From: Trabulsiella guamensis ATCC 49490
GTDB taxonomy: Bacteria; Pseudomonadota; Gammaproteobacteria; Enterobacterales; Enterobacteriaceae
DNA: 64,000 nt
Assembly: GCF_000734965.1 (NCBI RefSeq)
Contig: NZ_JMTB01000113.1
Span: 62,001 to 126,000, forward strand
Direction: 5' to 3'
Made by a program: the position numbers and the translations under genes. Each line of letters opens with the position of its first letter. The stretch's first letter is position 1. Below are positions 56,560-64,000 of the stretch, in pieces. The notes under the pieces are model-generated. The model worked only from the letters and a program-made list of their open reading frames with translations, did no database searches and was not told where the DNA came from.

Positions 56560-57003
56560 CTACTTGATCAAATTAATCCAGGATCCAGTCCATTCTTCAG
56601 CCGGATCTTCAGGTATGTCATGTTCAAGGATGTTGATCTTCAGCGTTTCGCCAATCTGTTTTGCGCCGCAAGACAGAAGCAGAGCATCAAGTTTGTCGAT
56701 CGCGCCACAAAAAGTGTCATATTCACGACTACCGATGCCGATCGCGCCAAAACGTACGCCAGACAAATCAGGTTGTTTCTCCTGCAGATCGTCATAGAAC
56801 GGTTGCAGGTTGTCCGGAATGTCTCCGGCACCATGTGTGGAACTGATCAACAGCCACAGACCGTTCGGCGTCAGATCCTCCAGCAGAGGGCCGTGCAGCG
56901 TTTCGGTTGAAAAACCGGCCTCTTCAAGCTTTTCCGCCAGATGTTCCGCTACATATTCCGCACCACCCAGCGTGCTGCCGCTGATAAGCGTTATGTCCGC
57001 CAT
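56560..57003 (-). CDS. mioC: Flavodoxin-like protein MioC
   Basis: 147 residues from MADITLISGSTLGGAEYVAEHLAE (57003), E. coli length. FMN phosphate loop GSTLGGAE near residue 9, SSTHGAGDIPDN near residue 56, and SREYDTFCGAIDKL near residue 95, all typical of short-chain flavodoxin domains. In vitro it supports biotin synthase; its transcription enters oriC and is coupled to initiation control. It lies 90 bases after asnC. Confidence 0.97.
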   Translation of the reverse strand: MADITLISGSTLGGAEYVAEHLAEKLEEAGFSTETLHGPLLEDLTPNGLWLLISSTHGAGDIPDNLQPFYDDLQEKQPDLSGVRFGAIGIGSREYDTFCGAIDKLDALLLSCGAKQIGETLKINILEHDIPEDPAEEWTGSWINLIK

Positions 57004-57093
57004 GATCGCCACTCCTTAATACAGAGTGGCGTATTGTACGCTGTGTGCGAGCTGGGATCTACCTGTGGAAAATGTGGGATTAATTCTGCGAAG

Positions 57094-57552
57094 TTACGGG
57101 CGGATCGTCCGCATAATCGGGTTCTGGAGGGAGATTAGCGTCTCTGTGGACTGAATTTCATCGATTGTTTGGATCTTGTTGATAAGTACCTGCTGGAGCG
57201 CATCGATCGAACGGCACATTACTTTTATAAAGATGCTGTAGTGACCTGTGGTGTAATACGCCTCGGTGACCTCATCCAGGCTTTCCAGCTTCGCCAGCGC
57301 CGACGGATAATCTTTGGCGCTTTTAAGAATTATGCCGATAAAGCAGCAGACATCATATCCCAGCTGTTTTGGGCTGACGTCGATACGCGCGCCGGTGATG
57401 ATCCCGGCCTGCTTCATTTTCTCTACGCGGACGTGGATGGTTCCCGGACTGACCCCAAACTGCTTCGCCAGTTCGGCGTAAGCGGTGCGCGCATTGGCCA
57501 TCAACGCCTCAAGGATGCCGCGGTCCAGATTGTCGATCTGATAATTTTCCAT
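57094..57552 (-). CDS. asnC: Lrp/AsnC-family regulator AsnC
   Basis: 152 residues. N-terminal helix-turn-helix (about 8-55; LEALMANARTAYAELAKQFGVSPGTIHVRVEKM) and C-terminal RAM/ligand domain (about 70-150) that binds asparagine. It activates divergent asnA when asparagine is scarce and represses itself. 151 bases separate the two start codons, containing repeats of ATTATTGAAT that may be AsnC sites. Confidence 0.98.
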   Translation of the reverse strand: MENYQIDNLDRGILEALMANARTAYAELAKQFGVSPGTIHVRVEKMKQAGIITGARIDVSPKQLGYDVCCFIGIILKSAKDYPSALAKLESLDEVTEAYYTTGHYSIFIKVMCRSIDALQQVLINKIQTIDEIQSTETLISLQNPIMRTIRP

Positions 57553-57703
57553 AGGTTTTTCTTATGATGATTGAGGATTGTGACAATTTTAGCCCACAAT
57601 ATTATTGAATCAAAAGTGATAAGCCAATTTTGTTTGTTGATTATTGAATTCCACTCCGCTTTTGTTGCTTAATCAATAGCAACAGGACGCAGGAGTCAAA
57701 GAA
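57553..57703. promoter_or_regulatory. asnC/asnA divergent promoter region
   Basis: Contains ATTATTGAATC (57599-57609) and ATTATTGAATTC (57640-57651), direct repeats centred about 41 bp apart, in an AT-rich stretch. They may be AsnC binding half-sites; a GCAGGAG ribosome site precedes asnA. Confidence 0.45.
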
Positions 57704-58696
57704 ATGAAAACCGCTTATATCGCAAAACAACGTCAGATCAGTTTCGTTAAATCCCATTTTTCCCGCCAGCTGGAAGAAAAGCTTGGCCTGATCGAAGTTC
57801 AGGCGCCAATCTTAAGCCGCGTGGGTGACGGGACGCAGGATAACTTGTCTGGTTGCGAAAAAGCGGTGCAGGTGAAAGTGAAAACACTGCCAGACGCCCA
57901 GTTCGAAGTGGTTCATTCACTGGCGAAATGGAAACGTCAAACCCTCGGGCAACACGATTTCAGCGCAGGCGAAGGGCTGTACACGCACATGAAGGCCCTT
58001 CGTCCCGATGAAGACCGCCTCACTCCGATCCACTCTGTTTACGTGGATCAGTGGGACTGGGAGCGCGTGATGAACGATGGCGAACGTCATACAGGCACGC
58101 TGAAAGCGACCGTTGAAGCCATCTGGCAGGGAATCAAAGAAACCGAAGCGGCAGTCAGCAAAGAGTTTGGTCTGAAACCTTTCCTGCCGGAACAGATCCA
58201 TTTCGTTCACAGCCAGGAGCTGCTCTCCCGTTTTCCGGGGCTGGACGCCAAAGGCCGTGAGCGCGCGATTGCCAAAGAACTGGGTGCCGTTTTCCTGATT
58301 GGTATTGGCGGCAAGCTGAGCGACGGTCAGCGTCACGATGTTCGCGCGCCGGATTATGACGACTGGAGCACGCCGGTCTCCGAAGGGTTTGCGGGCCTGA
58401 ACGGTGATATTCTGGTCTGGAACCCGGTGCTGGAAGACGCATTTGAACTCTCTTCCATGGGGATCCGCGTGGATGCCGAAACACTGAAACGTCAGCTGGC
58501 GCTGACGGGTGATGAAGATCGCCTGAAACTCGAATGGCACCAGGCGCTACTGCGTGGCGAAATGCCGCAGACAATTGGCGGCGGTATTGGTCAGTCTCGT
58601 CTTACCATGCTGCTGCTCCAGTTGCCGCACATTGGTCAGGTGCAGTGTGGCGTATGGCCACAACAGGTTCGCGAAAGCGTCGGCGCACTGCTTTAA
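57704..58696 (+). CDS. asnA: Aspartate-ammonia ligase AsnA
   Basis: 330 residues. Makes asparagine from aspartate, ammonia and ATP via aspartyl-AMP; fold related to class II aminoacyl-tRNA synthetases. Segments [34 protein letters not shown] and [15 protein letters not shown] (motif 3-like) are all intact. Not glutamine-dependent, unlike AsnB. Stop lies two bases from the convergent viaA stop, with no visible terminator. Confidence 0.98.
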   Translation: MKTAYIAKQRQISFVKSHFSRQLEEKLGLIEVQAPILSRVGDGTQDNLSGCEKAVQVKVKTLPDAQFEVVHSLAKWKRQTLGQHDFSAGEGLYTHMKALRPDEDRLTPIHSVYVDQWDWERVMNDGERHTGTLKATVEAIWQGIKETEAAVSKEFGLKPFLPEQIHFVHSQELLSRFPGLDAKGRERAIAKELGAVFLIGIGGKLSDGQRHDVRAPDYDDWSTPVSEGFAGLNGDILVWNPVLEDAFELSSMGIRVDAETLKRQLALTGDEDRLKLEWHQALLRGEMPQTIGGGIGQSRLTMLLLQLPHIGQVQCGVWPQQVRESVGALL

Positions 58697-58698
58697 GA

Positions 58699-60150
58699 TT
58701 AACGCCGCCAGCGACGCAGCAGGCGGCTACGTAACCCGGTATCAAAGCGCCAGATATGATCGAAGATGCGCATGATGCCGGGTTTTCCGTGTGTGGACAT
58801 CGCCACGGCGTGAAAACGGTGCTGATGAACACGCTGCAGATCCTTCACTTTACTCACCACGTCCTCCGGCAATCGCTGGGCGATGAAATCAGAGATCACC
58901 ACTGCATCGGCATCCGCCCACGCCGCTTCCTGCATTCTTTCGATAATGGCTCGAAAACAGCTGGCGATATCCGTGCCGCCGCGAAAACGCTGGCTTAAGA
59001 AGCGGATCGCCTGTTCCAGCCCCTGACGACTGGAGAGTTCGTAACGCACCACTTCGCTGGAAAACAGCATAATAAAGCAGCGGCGGTTATCCGCCAGCGC
59101 TACGCGCATCAGCGCCAGGCAGAAGGCCTTGGCACACTGTTCGTTAAAGCCGCCCATCGAGCCGGAGGTGTCCACGCAGACGATAAACGGCCCACGCGGT
59201 TGCTGTTCGATATCCTGATGAACCACCGGACGTTCACTGATCTTTTCCCGCCAGGCATCGCCATGAAGACGATAGGTCAGCAGCTGCTTTTCCACCAGCC
59301 GACGATAAAATTCATATTCAAGCTCAGTGATGCCGAGCGTGGCCAGTTCCGGTGGCAAAAGCCGCAAAATATCGTCGCTTCGCTGCAGCCCATCGACCTG
59401 TTCCGGCACCGTAGCGGGTTCGCGCACCAGCGTACGAAAAGTTTCCATGGGTGCGTCTTTTTTGGGGAAGGATTTCGCTTCCCGCGAACGCCCGAGTTGC
59501 TCAGCGAGTTGCATCAGCTCTGGCTGTTGACTCAGAAACTCGCCATATTTCACTATCAGCTGATAGTCGCCGCGTTTGAGCTGCCCGGCACTCATATCCC
59601 ACAATCGCCCGGCAGCGTTTTCATTTTCCACCAGCACCGGCTCAAGTTGACCGCTTAAGGTCATTCGTTCCTGCACTTCGCTCAGCAGTTGCTCGCGTTC
59701 CTCTTCCAGCAATTGCTGATTCAGAGAGGTGGTCTGAACGACCAGGCTTAACCGCCAGCGCTGTAAAAACAGAGTATGCAGGGCGGGCGTGAAAGTGGTG
59801 TTGCTCTCTACCATGTGCTGCGCCTGAGCGGCAAATGGCGACTGGAGTTTGTGCAGCAGCGCCAGTGTTTGCGGGAGCGCAACGATAAACTGCGACGTCG
59901 ATAAGAGCTGGCTCTGCTGATAACAAAGCACCTCTTCTGCCAGATCTGGCGGCACATCGGTCTCTTTTAACCGGCTTTTTAGCGCGTCGCGCCAGCGCGG
60001 AAGATCGCTGGCGATCGCGTTTTTCAGGCGGGGGAATTTTTCAAAAAAGAGCGCCAGCTGCGGTGATGCCAGCAGCGCGAGGATCATCTCATCGATTAAC
60101 CCCTCTTCACTGACTGCCAGCATCACATTTAGCGTATCCAGCGTCAGCAT
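58699..60150 (-). CDS. viaA: VWA-domain protein ViaA (YieM)
   Basis: 483 residues. The C-terminal half (about 320-480) is a von Willebrand factor A domain with a MIDAS metal site, [21 protein letters not shown], and a later threonine and aspartate in [12 protein letters not shown] and VVISDF. The N-terminal part is helical. Partner of the MoxR ATPase RavA, which it stimulates; the pair binds fumarate reductase and Nuo complex I and sensitises cells to aminoglycosides. Start overlaps the ravA stop by seven bases. Confidence 0.96.
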   Translation of the reverse strand: MLTLDTLNVMLAVSEEGLIDEMILALLASPQLALFFEKFPRLKNAIASDLPRWRDALKSRLKETDVPPDLAEEVLCYQQSQLLSTSQFIVALPQTLALLHKLQSPFAAQAQHMVESNTTFTPALHTLFLQRWRLSLVVQTTSLNQQLLEEEREQLLSEVQERMTLSGQLEPVLVENENAAGRLWDMSAGQLKRGDYQLIVKYGEFLSQQPELMQLAEQLGRSREAKSFPKKDAPMETFRTLVREPATVPEQVDGLQRSDDILRLLPPELATLGITELEYEFYRRLVEKQLLTYRLHGDAWREKISERPVVHQDIEQQPRGPFIVCVDTSGSMGGFNEQCAKAFCLALMRVALADNRRCFIMLFSSEVVRYELSSRQGLEQAIRFLSQRFRGGTDIASCFRAIIERMQEAAWADADAVVISDFIAQRLPEDVVSKVKDLQRVHQHRFHAVAMSTHGKPGIMRIFDHIWRFDTGLRSRLLRRWRR

Positions 60151-61643
60151 TGACGAGCCTGTTTAATCTGCGCTCCGACGTCCTGTAGGCTGGCTTCAAT
60201 GCGACCTAACCAGTCGCGATGGATGAACAGGCATTTCTGCTGTTCGCTAAAACGGTTATGTTGTTGATGCCACGCTTCGTCGAGCGCATCCAGTTGCTGT
60301 TTGATCTCTGCTGGCATGTTTTCTTGGGATTCGGCACCGGGCAGCGCGAGGCGGGAACCCTGCAGGCTGACGTCGCGTACCACCAGATGCAGGCTGGTAT
60401 CGACTTCAAGGTTAATCACCTGCGCAAAACCAATCCCGTTCAGCTTGCCGCGGATTTCTCCGCCTTTCTCAAGCCACAACTCCAGCAACGCCCGCTCGAA
60501 TGTAATATGAACCACATTGATATCATGCAGTTTCAATGGTTGTTGAAGCAGCAGTACGAGCGTGCTGTCTTTGATATCGGCGGGCAGTTCGTAATGTGGC
60601 TTACGGCTGAACATCCCGCCGACGCGGGTGACTTTAAGCGCTGTTTTGTCGCTCTGTTGCTGCTGTATCTGGATGCGTTGCTGAACAATCGCGCCAAGAC
60701 GGGTCAGCATCGCCTGCTGTTGCCAGGCGTGCCCGGTCATCAATATTTCCAGCTGTTGCTGCATCAGATGCATGCTTTCCGCGTCATACCACAGGCAGTC
60801 TTTCAGAAGGATAAGATCGATGGGCTCGATGGCGTCACGTCCACTGAAAAACGCACTGGCCTGCAGCAGGCGGATCGCTTTTTTCCAACGCCGATCAGAA
60901 ACATACGGCGCGCCGGGCAACGCATCTAACTGCTGGCGCAACTGGTAAATCAGCTCAAAGACACTGTCTGTCAGCGTGATATCACCAATGGCTTTCTGCC
61001 ACTGGATAAATTCTTCATCGGTGACCTGTAAACTGACAGGCACCGGGTTTTCACTTTCATCCTGCTGGCTCACCAGCATCGAGCGGAAATTGCCTTTTTC
61101 CTGAACTTTATCGAGCCACAGGCGAATCAGCATACGGTCATAAAGCGCTTCCAGGCTGCTGTCCGCTTCCGGCAGTTCGTTCGACGCCGCCACCAGCAGA
61201 CGCATGGGAATTTTTTCTTCGTGGGCGCCGTTGCGAAAGCTGCGTTCGTTGATGGCGGTCAGCAGGGTATTCAGAATCGCCGGACCAGCTTTCCAGATCT
61301 CATCGAGAAAAACGATTTCCGCTTCCGGCAGATACCCGGCGGTAAGGCGCTCATAACGGCCTTCATCCTTCAACGCCTGAATGGACAACGGGCCAAACAC
61401 CTCTTCCGGCGTGGAAAAACGAGTCATCAGGTATTCAAACGCGCGGGCATGCTGAAAAGCGAATTTCAGGCGGCGGGCAATAAGGCTTTTAGCGATACCA
61501 GGGGGGCCGAGAAGAAAAACGCTCTCGCCACTGAGGGCTGCCAGCAGGCACAGGCGGATTGCGTGGCTACGTTCATAGAGCCCTTTTTCCAGCGCTCCGC
61601 TTAGCCGGGAAATTCTTTCCGCCAACAGATGTGATTGAGCCAT
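60144..61643 (-). CDS. ravA: MoxR-type AAA+ ATPase RavA
   Basis: 499 residues. AAA+ core (about 20-310) with Walker A GPPGIAKS at 46-53, Walker [12 protein letters not shown] and sensor 1 [12 protein letters not shown]-terminal triple-helical and LARA regions follow, the latter known to bind the inducible lysine decarboxylase LdcI. Forms hexamers. E. coli has a sigma-S promoter for ravA-viaA; I cannot locate one with confidence in the 222-base spacer shared with kup. Confidence 0.96.
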   Translation of the reverse strand: MAQSHLLAERISRLSGALEKGLYERSHAIRLCLLAALSGESVFLLGPPGIAKSLIARRLKFAFQHARAFEYLMTRFSTPEEVFGPLSIQALKDEGRYERLTAGYLPEAEIVFLDEIWKAGPAILNTLLTAINERSFRNGAHEEKIPMRLLVAASNELPEADSSLEALYDRMLIRLWLDKVQEKGNFRSMLVSQQDESENPVPVSLQVTDEEFIQWQKAIGDITLTDSVFELIYQLRQQLDALPGAPYVSDRRWKKAIRLLQASAFFSGRDAIEPIDLILLKDCLWYDAESMHLMQQQLEILMTGHAWQQQAMLTRLGAIVQQRIQIQQQQSDKTALKVTRVGGMFSRKPHYELPADIKDSTLVLLLQQPLKLHDINVVHITFERALLELWLEKGGEIRGKLNGIGFAQVINLEVDTSLHLVVRDVSLQGSRLALPGAESQENMPAEIKQQLDALDEAWHQQHNRFSEQQKCLFIHRDWLGRIEASLQDVGAQIKQARQC

Positions 61644-61865
61644 AATTGATTTGCGTCCTTTCGCCGAAAACCGGCTAATTGAGCGAGTATAGCCGCTCAG
61701 GATTATCGGTGGTACCCGGTGCCGACGCTGCGCTTTTTTTATTTGAGCCAGGTTAACATGAATTCAGTTAGGGGTACGATTTTGTGATTAATCGTGCATA
61801 CTGTGCGCCTTTTTGTGGGCCAAGGGACCAGGCACTCATTTGTTTTATAAACGAAAGAAGAGTCT

Positions 61866-63737
61866 ATGAGTACTGATAATAAGCAATCGTTGCCTGCGAT
61901 TACGCTCGCAGCCATTGGCGTGGTATACGGTGACATTGGTACCAGCCCGTTGTACACGCTTCGTGAATGTCTGTCCGGGCAGTTCGGTTTTGGCGTTGAA
62001 CGTGATGCGGTTTTTGGGTTTCTGTCACTGATTTTCTGGCTGCTGATTTTTACGGTTTCCATCAAGTACATCACCTTTGTGATGCGGGCGGATAACGCTG
62101 GTGAAGGTGGTATTCTGACGCTGATGTCGCTGGCCGGGCGCAACACATCGGCGAGAACCACGTCAGTGCTGGTGATCCTTGGACTGATAGGCGGCAGCTT
62201 TTTTTATGGCGAGGTAGTGATCACCCCGGCGATTTCGGTGATGTCCGCCATTGAAGGGCTGGAGATCATTGCCCCCCAACTGGATTCCTGGATAGTTCCC
62301 ATATCCATTATCGTCCTCACCTTACTCTTTGTGATTCAAAAGCATGGCACCGGTATGGTCGGCAAGCTGTTTGCTCCGATTATGCTGATCTGGTTCCTGC
62401 TTCTGGCCGGTCTGGGGTTGCGCAGCATTATTGCTAATCCGGATGTGCTGCATGCGCTGAACCCATACTGGGCGGTACATTTCTTCCTTGAATTTAAAAC
62501 AGTGTCTTTCGTGGCGCTGGGCGCGGTGGTGCTGGCTATCACCGGTGTCGAGGCGCTGTATGCGGATATGGGCCATTTCGGCAAACTGCCGATTCGCGTA
62601 GCCTGGTTTACAGTCGTGTTGCCGTCGCTGGTGCTGAACTATTTTGGTCAGGGCGCGCTATTGCTGGAACACCCTGAAGCGATTAAAAATCCGTTCTTCC
62701 TGCTGGCACCGGAATGGGCGCTGGTGCCAATGCTGATTATTGCTACCCTGGCGACAGTTATCGCTTCACAGGCTGTCATTTCCGGCGTCTTTTCACTGAC
62801 CCGCCAGGCAGTGCGCCTCGGGTATCTGTCACCGATGCGCATCATCCATACTTCGGAAATGGAATCCGGCCAGATTTACATCCCGTTTATTAACTGGCTA
62901 CTCTACTTTGCTGTGGTACTGGTTATCGTCAGTTTTGAACATTCGAGCAATCTGGCAGCGGCCTACGGCATTGCAGTGACCGGTACGATGGTGCTGACCT
63001 CGATTCTTTCTGCTACCGTGGCGCGGAAAAACTGGAACTGGAACAAGTACCTGGTGGGGCTTATCCTGCTGTCGTTCCTGTTTGTCGATGTGCCGCTGTT
63101 CTCTGCGAACCTGGATAAACTCCTCTCCGGCGGCTGGCTGCCGTTAAGCCTCGGCATCGTGATGTTCCTGGTGATGACCACCTGGAAAAGCGAGCGCTTC
63201 CGTCTGTTGCGTCGTATGCATGAACACGGTAATTCTCTGGAAGCGATGATTGCCTCGCTGGAAAAATCACCGCCAGTGCGTGTGCCGGGTACCGCGGTCT
63301 ATATGTCCCGTGCGCTGAACGTGATCCCTTTTGCGATGCTGCATAACCTGAAGCACAACAAGGTGCTGCATGAGCGCGTGATCCTGCTGACATTACGCAC
63401 TGAAGATGCGCCGTATGTGCACAATGTGCGCCGTGTGCAGATAGAACAGCTTTCGCCATCGTTCTGGCGAGTGGTTGCCAGCTACGGCTGGCGTGAAACG
63501 CCGAACGTGGAAGAGGTGTTCCACCGCTGTGGTCTGGAAGGACTCAGTTGCCGGATGATGGAAACGTCGTTCTTCATGTCCCATGAGTCATTGATCCTCG
63601 GTGAAGACCGGCCATGGTACCTGCGGTTACGTGGTAAGCTCTATCTTCTGTTGCAGCGCAACGCCCTGCGCGCGCCGGATCAATTTGAAATTCCTCCAAA
63701 TCGCGTGATCGAACTCGGCACCCAGGTCGAGATTTAA
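61866..63737 (+). CDS. kup: Low-affinity potassium transporter Kup
   Basis: 623 residues, one more than E. coli Kup. About twelve membrane helices (residues 10-440) followed by a cytoplasmic tail of some 180 residues. KUP signature near the start is [23 protein letters not shown], and [13 protein letters not shown] and [16 protein letters not shown] also fit. Proton-coupled K+ uptake, important at low pH and for caesium entry. The extra residue is in the tail, [12 protein letters not shown] against LGKRPWYLR in E. coli. AGAAGAG precedes the ATG. Confidence 0.97.
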   Translation: MSTDNKQSLPAITLAAIGVVYGDIGTSPLYTLRECLSGQFGFGVERDAVFGFLSLIFWLLIFTVSIKYITFVMRADNAGEGGILTLMSLAGRNTSARTTSVLVILGLIGGSFFYGEVVITPAISVMSAIEGLEIIAPQLDSWIVPISIIVLTLLFVIQKHGTGMVGKLFAPIMLIWFLLLAGLGLRSIIANPDVLHALNPYWAVHFFLEFKTVSFVALGAVVLAITGVEALYADMGHFGKLPIRVAWFTVVLPSLVLNYFGQGALLLEHPEAIKNPFFLLAPEWALVPMLIIATLATVIASQAVISGVFSLTRQAVRLGYLSPMRIIHTSEMESGQIYIPFINWLLYFAVVLVIVSFEHSSNLAAAYGIAVTGTMVLTSILSATVARKNWNWNKYLVGLILLSFLFVDVPLFSANLDKLLSGGWLPLSLGIVMFLVMTTWKSERFRLLRRMHEHGNSLEAMIASLEKSPPVRVPGTAVYMSRALNVIPFAMLHNLKHNKVLHERVILLTLRTEDAPYVHNVRRVQIEQLSPSFWRVVASYGWRETPNVEEVFHRCGLEGLSCRMMETSFFMSHESLILGEDRPWYLRLRGKLYLLLQRNALRAPDQFEIPPNRVIELGTQVEI

Positions 63738-63751
63738 CACACGTCCCTCTG

Positions 63752-63779
63752 CCGGGTAGCGCTTCTCTTACCCGGCATT
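63752..63779. repeat. REP-like hairpin after kup
   Basis: TGCCGGGTA, GCGCTTCTCT, TACCCGGCA: nine-base-pair arms with REP-like GCCGGGTAGCGC sequence. No T run. It probably ends or stabilises kup mRNA. Confidence 0.7.
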
Positions 63780-63805
63780 CTAAAACGCCTGACAAATTTC
63801 ACTTT

Positions 63806-63819
63806 GCGAAACGTTTCGA
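63806..63819. promoter_or_regulatory. Upstream RbsR-like operator
   Basis: GCGAAACGTTTCGA holds the palindrome CGAAACGTTTCG, the same 12-base core as the site at 63886-63897, 79 bp away. LacI/RbsR-type operator. Confidence 0.75.
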
Positions 63820-63830
63820 TGCTGATCACA
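63815..63830 (+). promoter_or_regulatory. CRP site of the rbs promoter
   Basis: TTCGA, six bases, TCACA. The right half is perfect and the left half shares three bases with TGTGA. It overlaps the upstream RbsR palindrome. Confidence 0.5.
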
Positions 63831-63883
63831 TTTCTATAACGTGGTGATGGTTTTCTGAGCGTCACTACGCTAAAACTATTACC

Positions 63884-63899
63884 AGCGAAACGTTTCGCT
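63884..63899. promoter_or_regulatory. RbsR operator at the rbs promoter
   Basis: AGCGAAACGTTTCGCT, a perfect 16-base palindrome just before the rbsD ribosome site, matching the known E. coli RbsR operator. Confidence 0.92.
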
Positions 63900-63913
63900 A
63901 GTGGAGTAAAAAA

Positions 63914-64000
63914 ATGAAGAAAGGCACTGTTCTAAACGCTGAGATCTCCTCGGTCATTTCCCGTCTTGGGCATACTGATTCGCTGGTAGTGTGTGATGCA
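63914..64000 (+). CDS. rbsD: D-ribose pyranase RbsD (partial, N-terminus only)
   Basis: First 29 codons: [20 protein letters not shown] followed by TDSLVVCDA. This matches the start of E. coli RbsD, including the catalytic histidine H20. It interconverts beta-pyranose and furanose forms of ribose for the kinase. The gene runs off the right edge. GGAG lies eight bases before the ATG. First gene of the rbs operon, under the RbsR palindromes and a CRP site. Confidence 0.95.
   Translation, partial: MKKGTVLNAEISSVISRLGHTDSLVVCDA

Overview
The window is a stretch of enterobacterial chromosome around the replication origin. Protein sequences and gene order match the Escherichia/Salmonella/Citrobacter group throughout. 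Markers such as deoK-deoQ beside ilvBN, no tnaCAB between mnmE and yieE, and no bgl/cbr genes between yieH and phoU point to the Salmonella-Citrobacter side rather than E. coli. I would guess Citrobacter or a close relative, but genus cannot be settled from sequence reading alone. Almost everything is core genome; I see no insertion sequence, prophage, CRISPR array, tRNA or rRNA.

Layout. 1-1870: the end of a deoxyribose-use locus (deoK, cut by the window edge, and the divergent DeoR-type regulator deoQ). 1872-4057: ilvN, ilvB and the valine-rich leader peptide ivbL with its attenuator. 4187-4720: the SOS toxin-antitoxin module istR/tisB, with LexA operator, antisense sRNA gene and a 29-residue toxin too short for usual gene callers. 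4737-6564: a GNAT acetyltransferase and the efflux pump emrD. 6565-12651: an anaerobic sulfatase locus (radical-SAM maturase, yidG, yidH, sulfatase yidJ, transporter yidK, AraC-type yidL). 12644-17423: yidE, the small heat-shock pair ibpAB with RNA thermometers and a sigma-32 promoter, lipoprotein yidQ and yidR. 17475-22179: the D-galactonate operon dgoRKADT. 22404-23219: yidA.

23372-33844 holds the classic replication-initiation cluster: gyrB-recF-dnaN-dnaA on the minus strand, then rpmH-rnpA-yidD-yidC-mnmE on the plus strand, diverging from a shared regulatory region with a DnaA box. 33996-37542: yieE, chrR, adeP, yieH. 37588-42226: phoU-pstBACS behind a Pho box. 42411-45804: glmS and glmU. 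46097-52982: the whole ATP synthase operon atpIBEFHAGDC. 53597-57552: rsmG, mnmG, oriC, mioC, asnC. 57704-63737: asnA, the MoxR-ATPase/VWA pair ravA-viaA, and kup. The window ends in the first 29 codons of rbsD, behind two copies of the RbsR palindrome.

The genes form several functional blocks: chromosome replication (oriC, dnaA, dnaN, recF, gyrB), translation and tRNA modification (rpmH, rnpA, mnmE, mnmG, rsmG), membrane biogenesis and energy (yidC, yidD, atp), phosphate and amino-sugar supply (pst, glm), and sugar or sulfate-ester catabolism (deo, dgo, yid sulfatase, rbs). No clearly new system is visible. The most informative non-coding signals are the istR/tisB direct repeat, the tandem DgoR operators, the hairpin covering the yidR ribosome binding site, and the twin RbsR palindromes.
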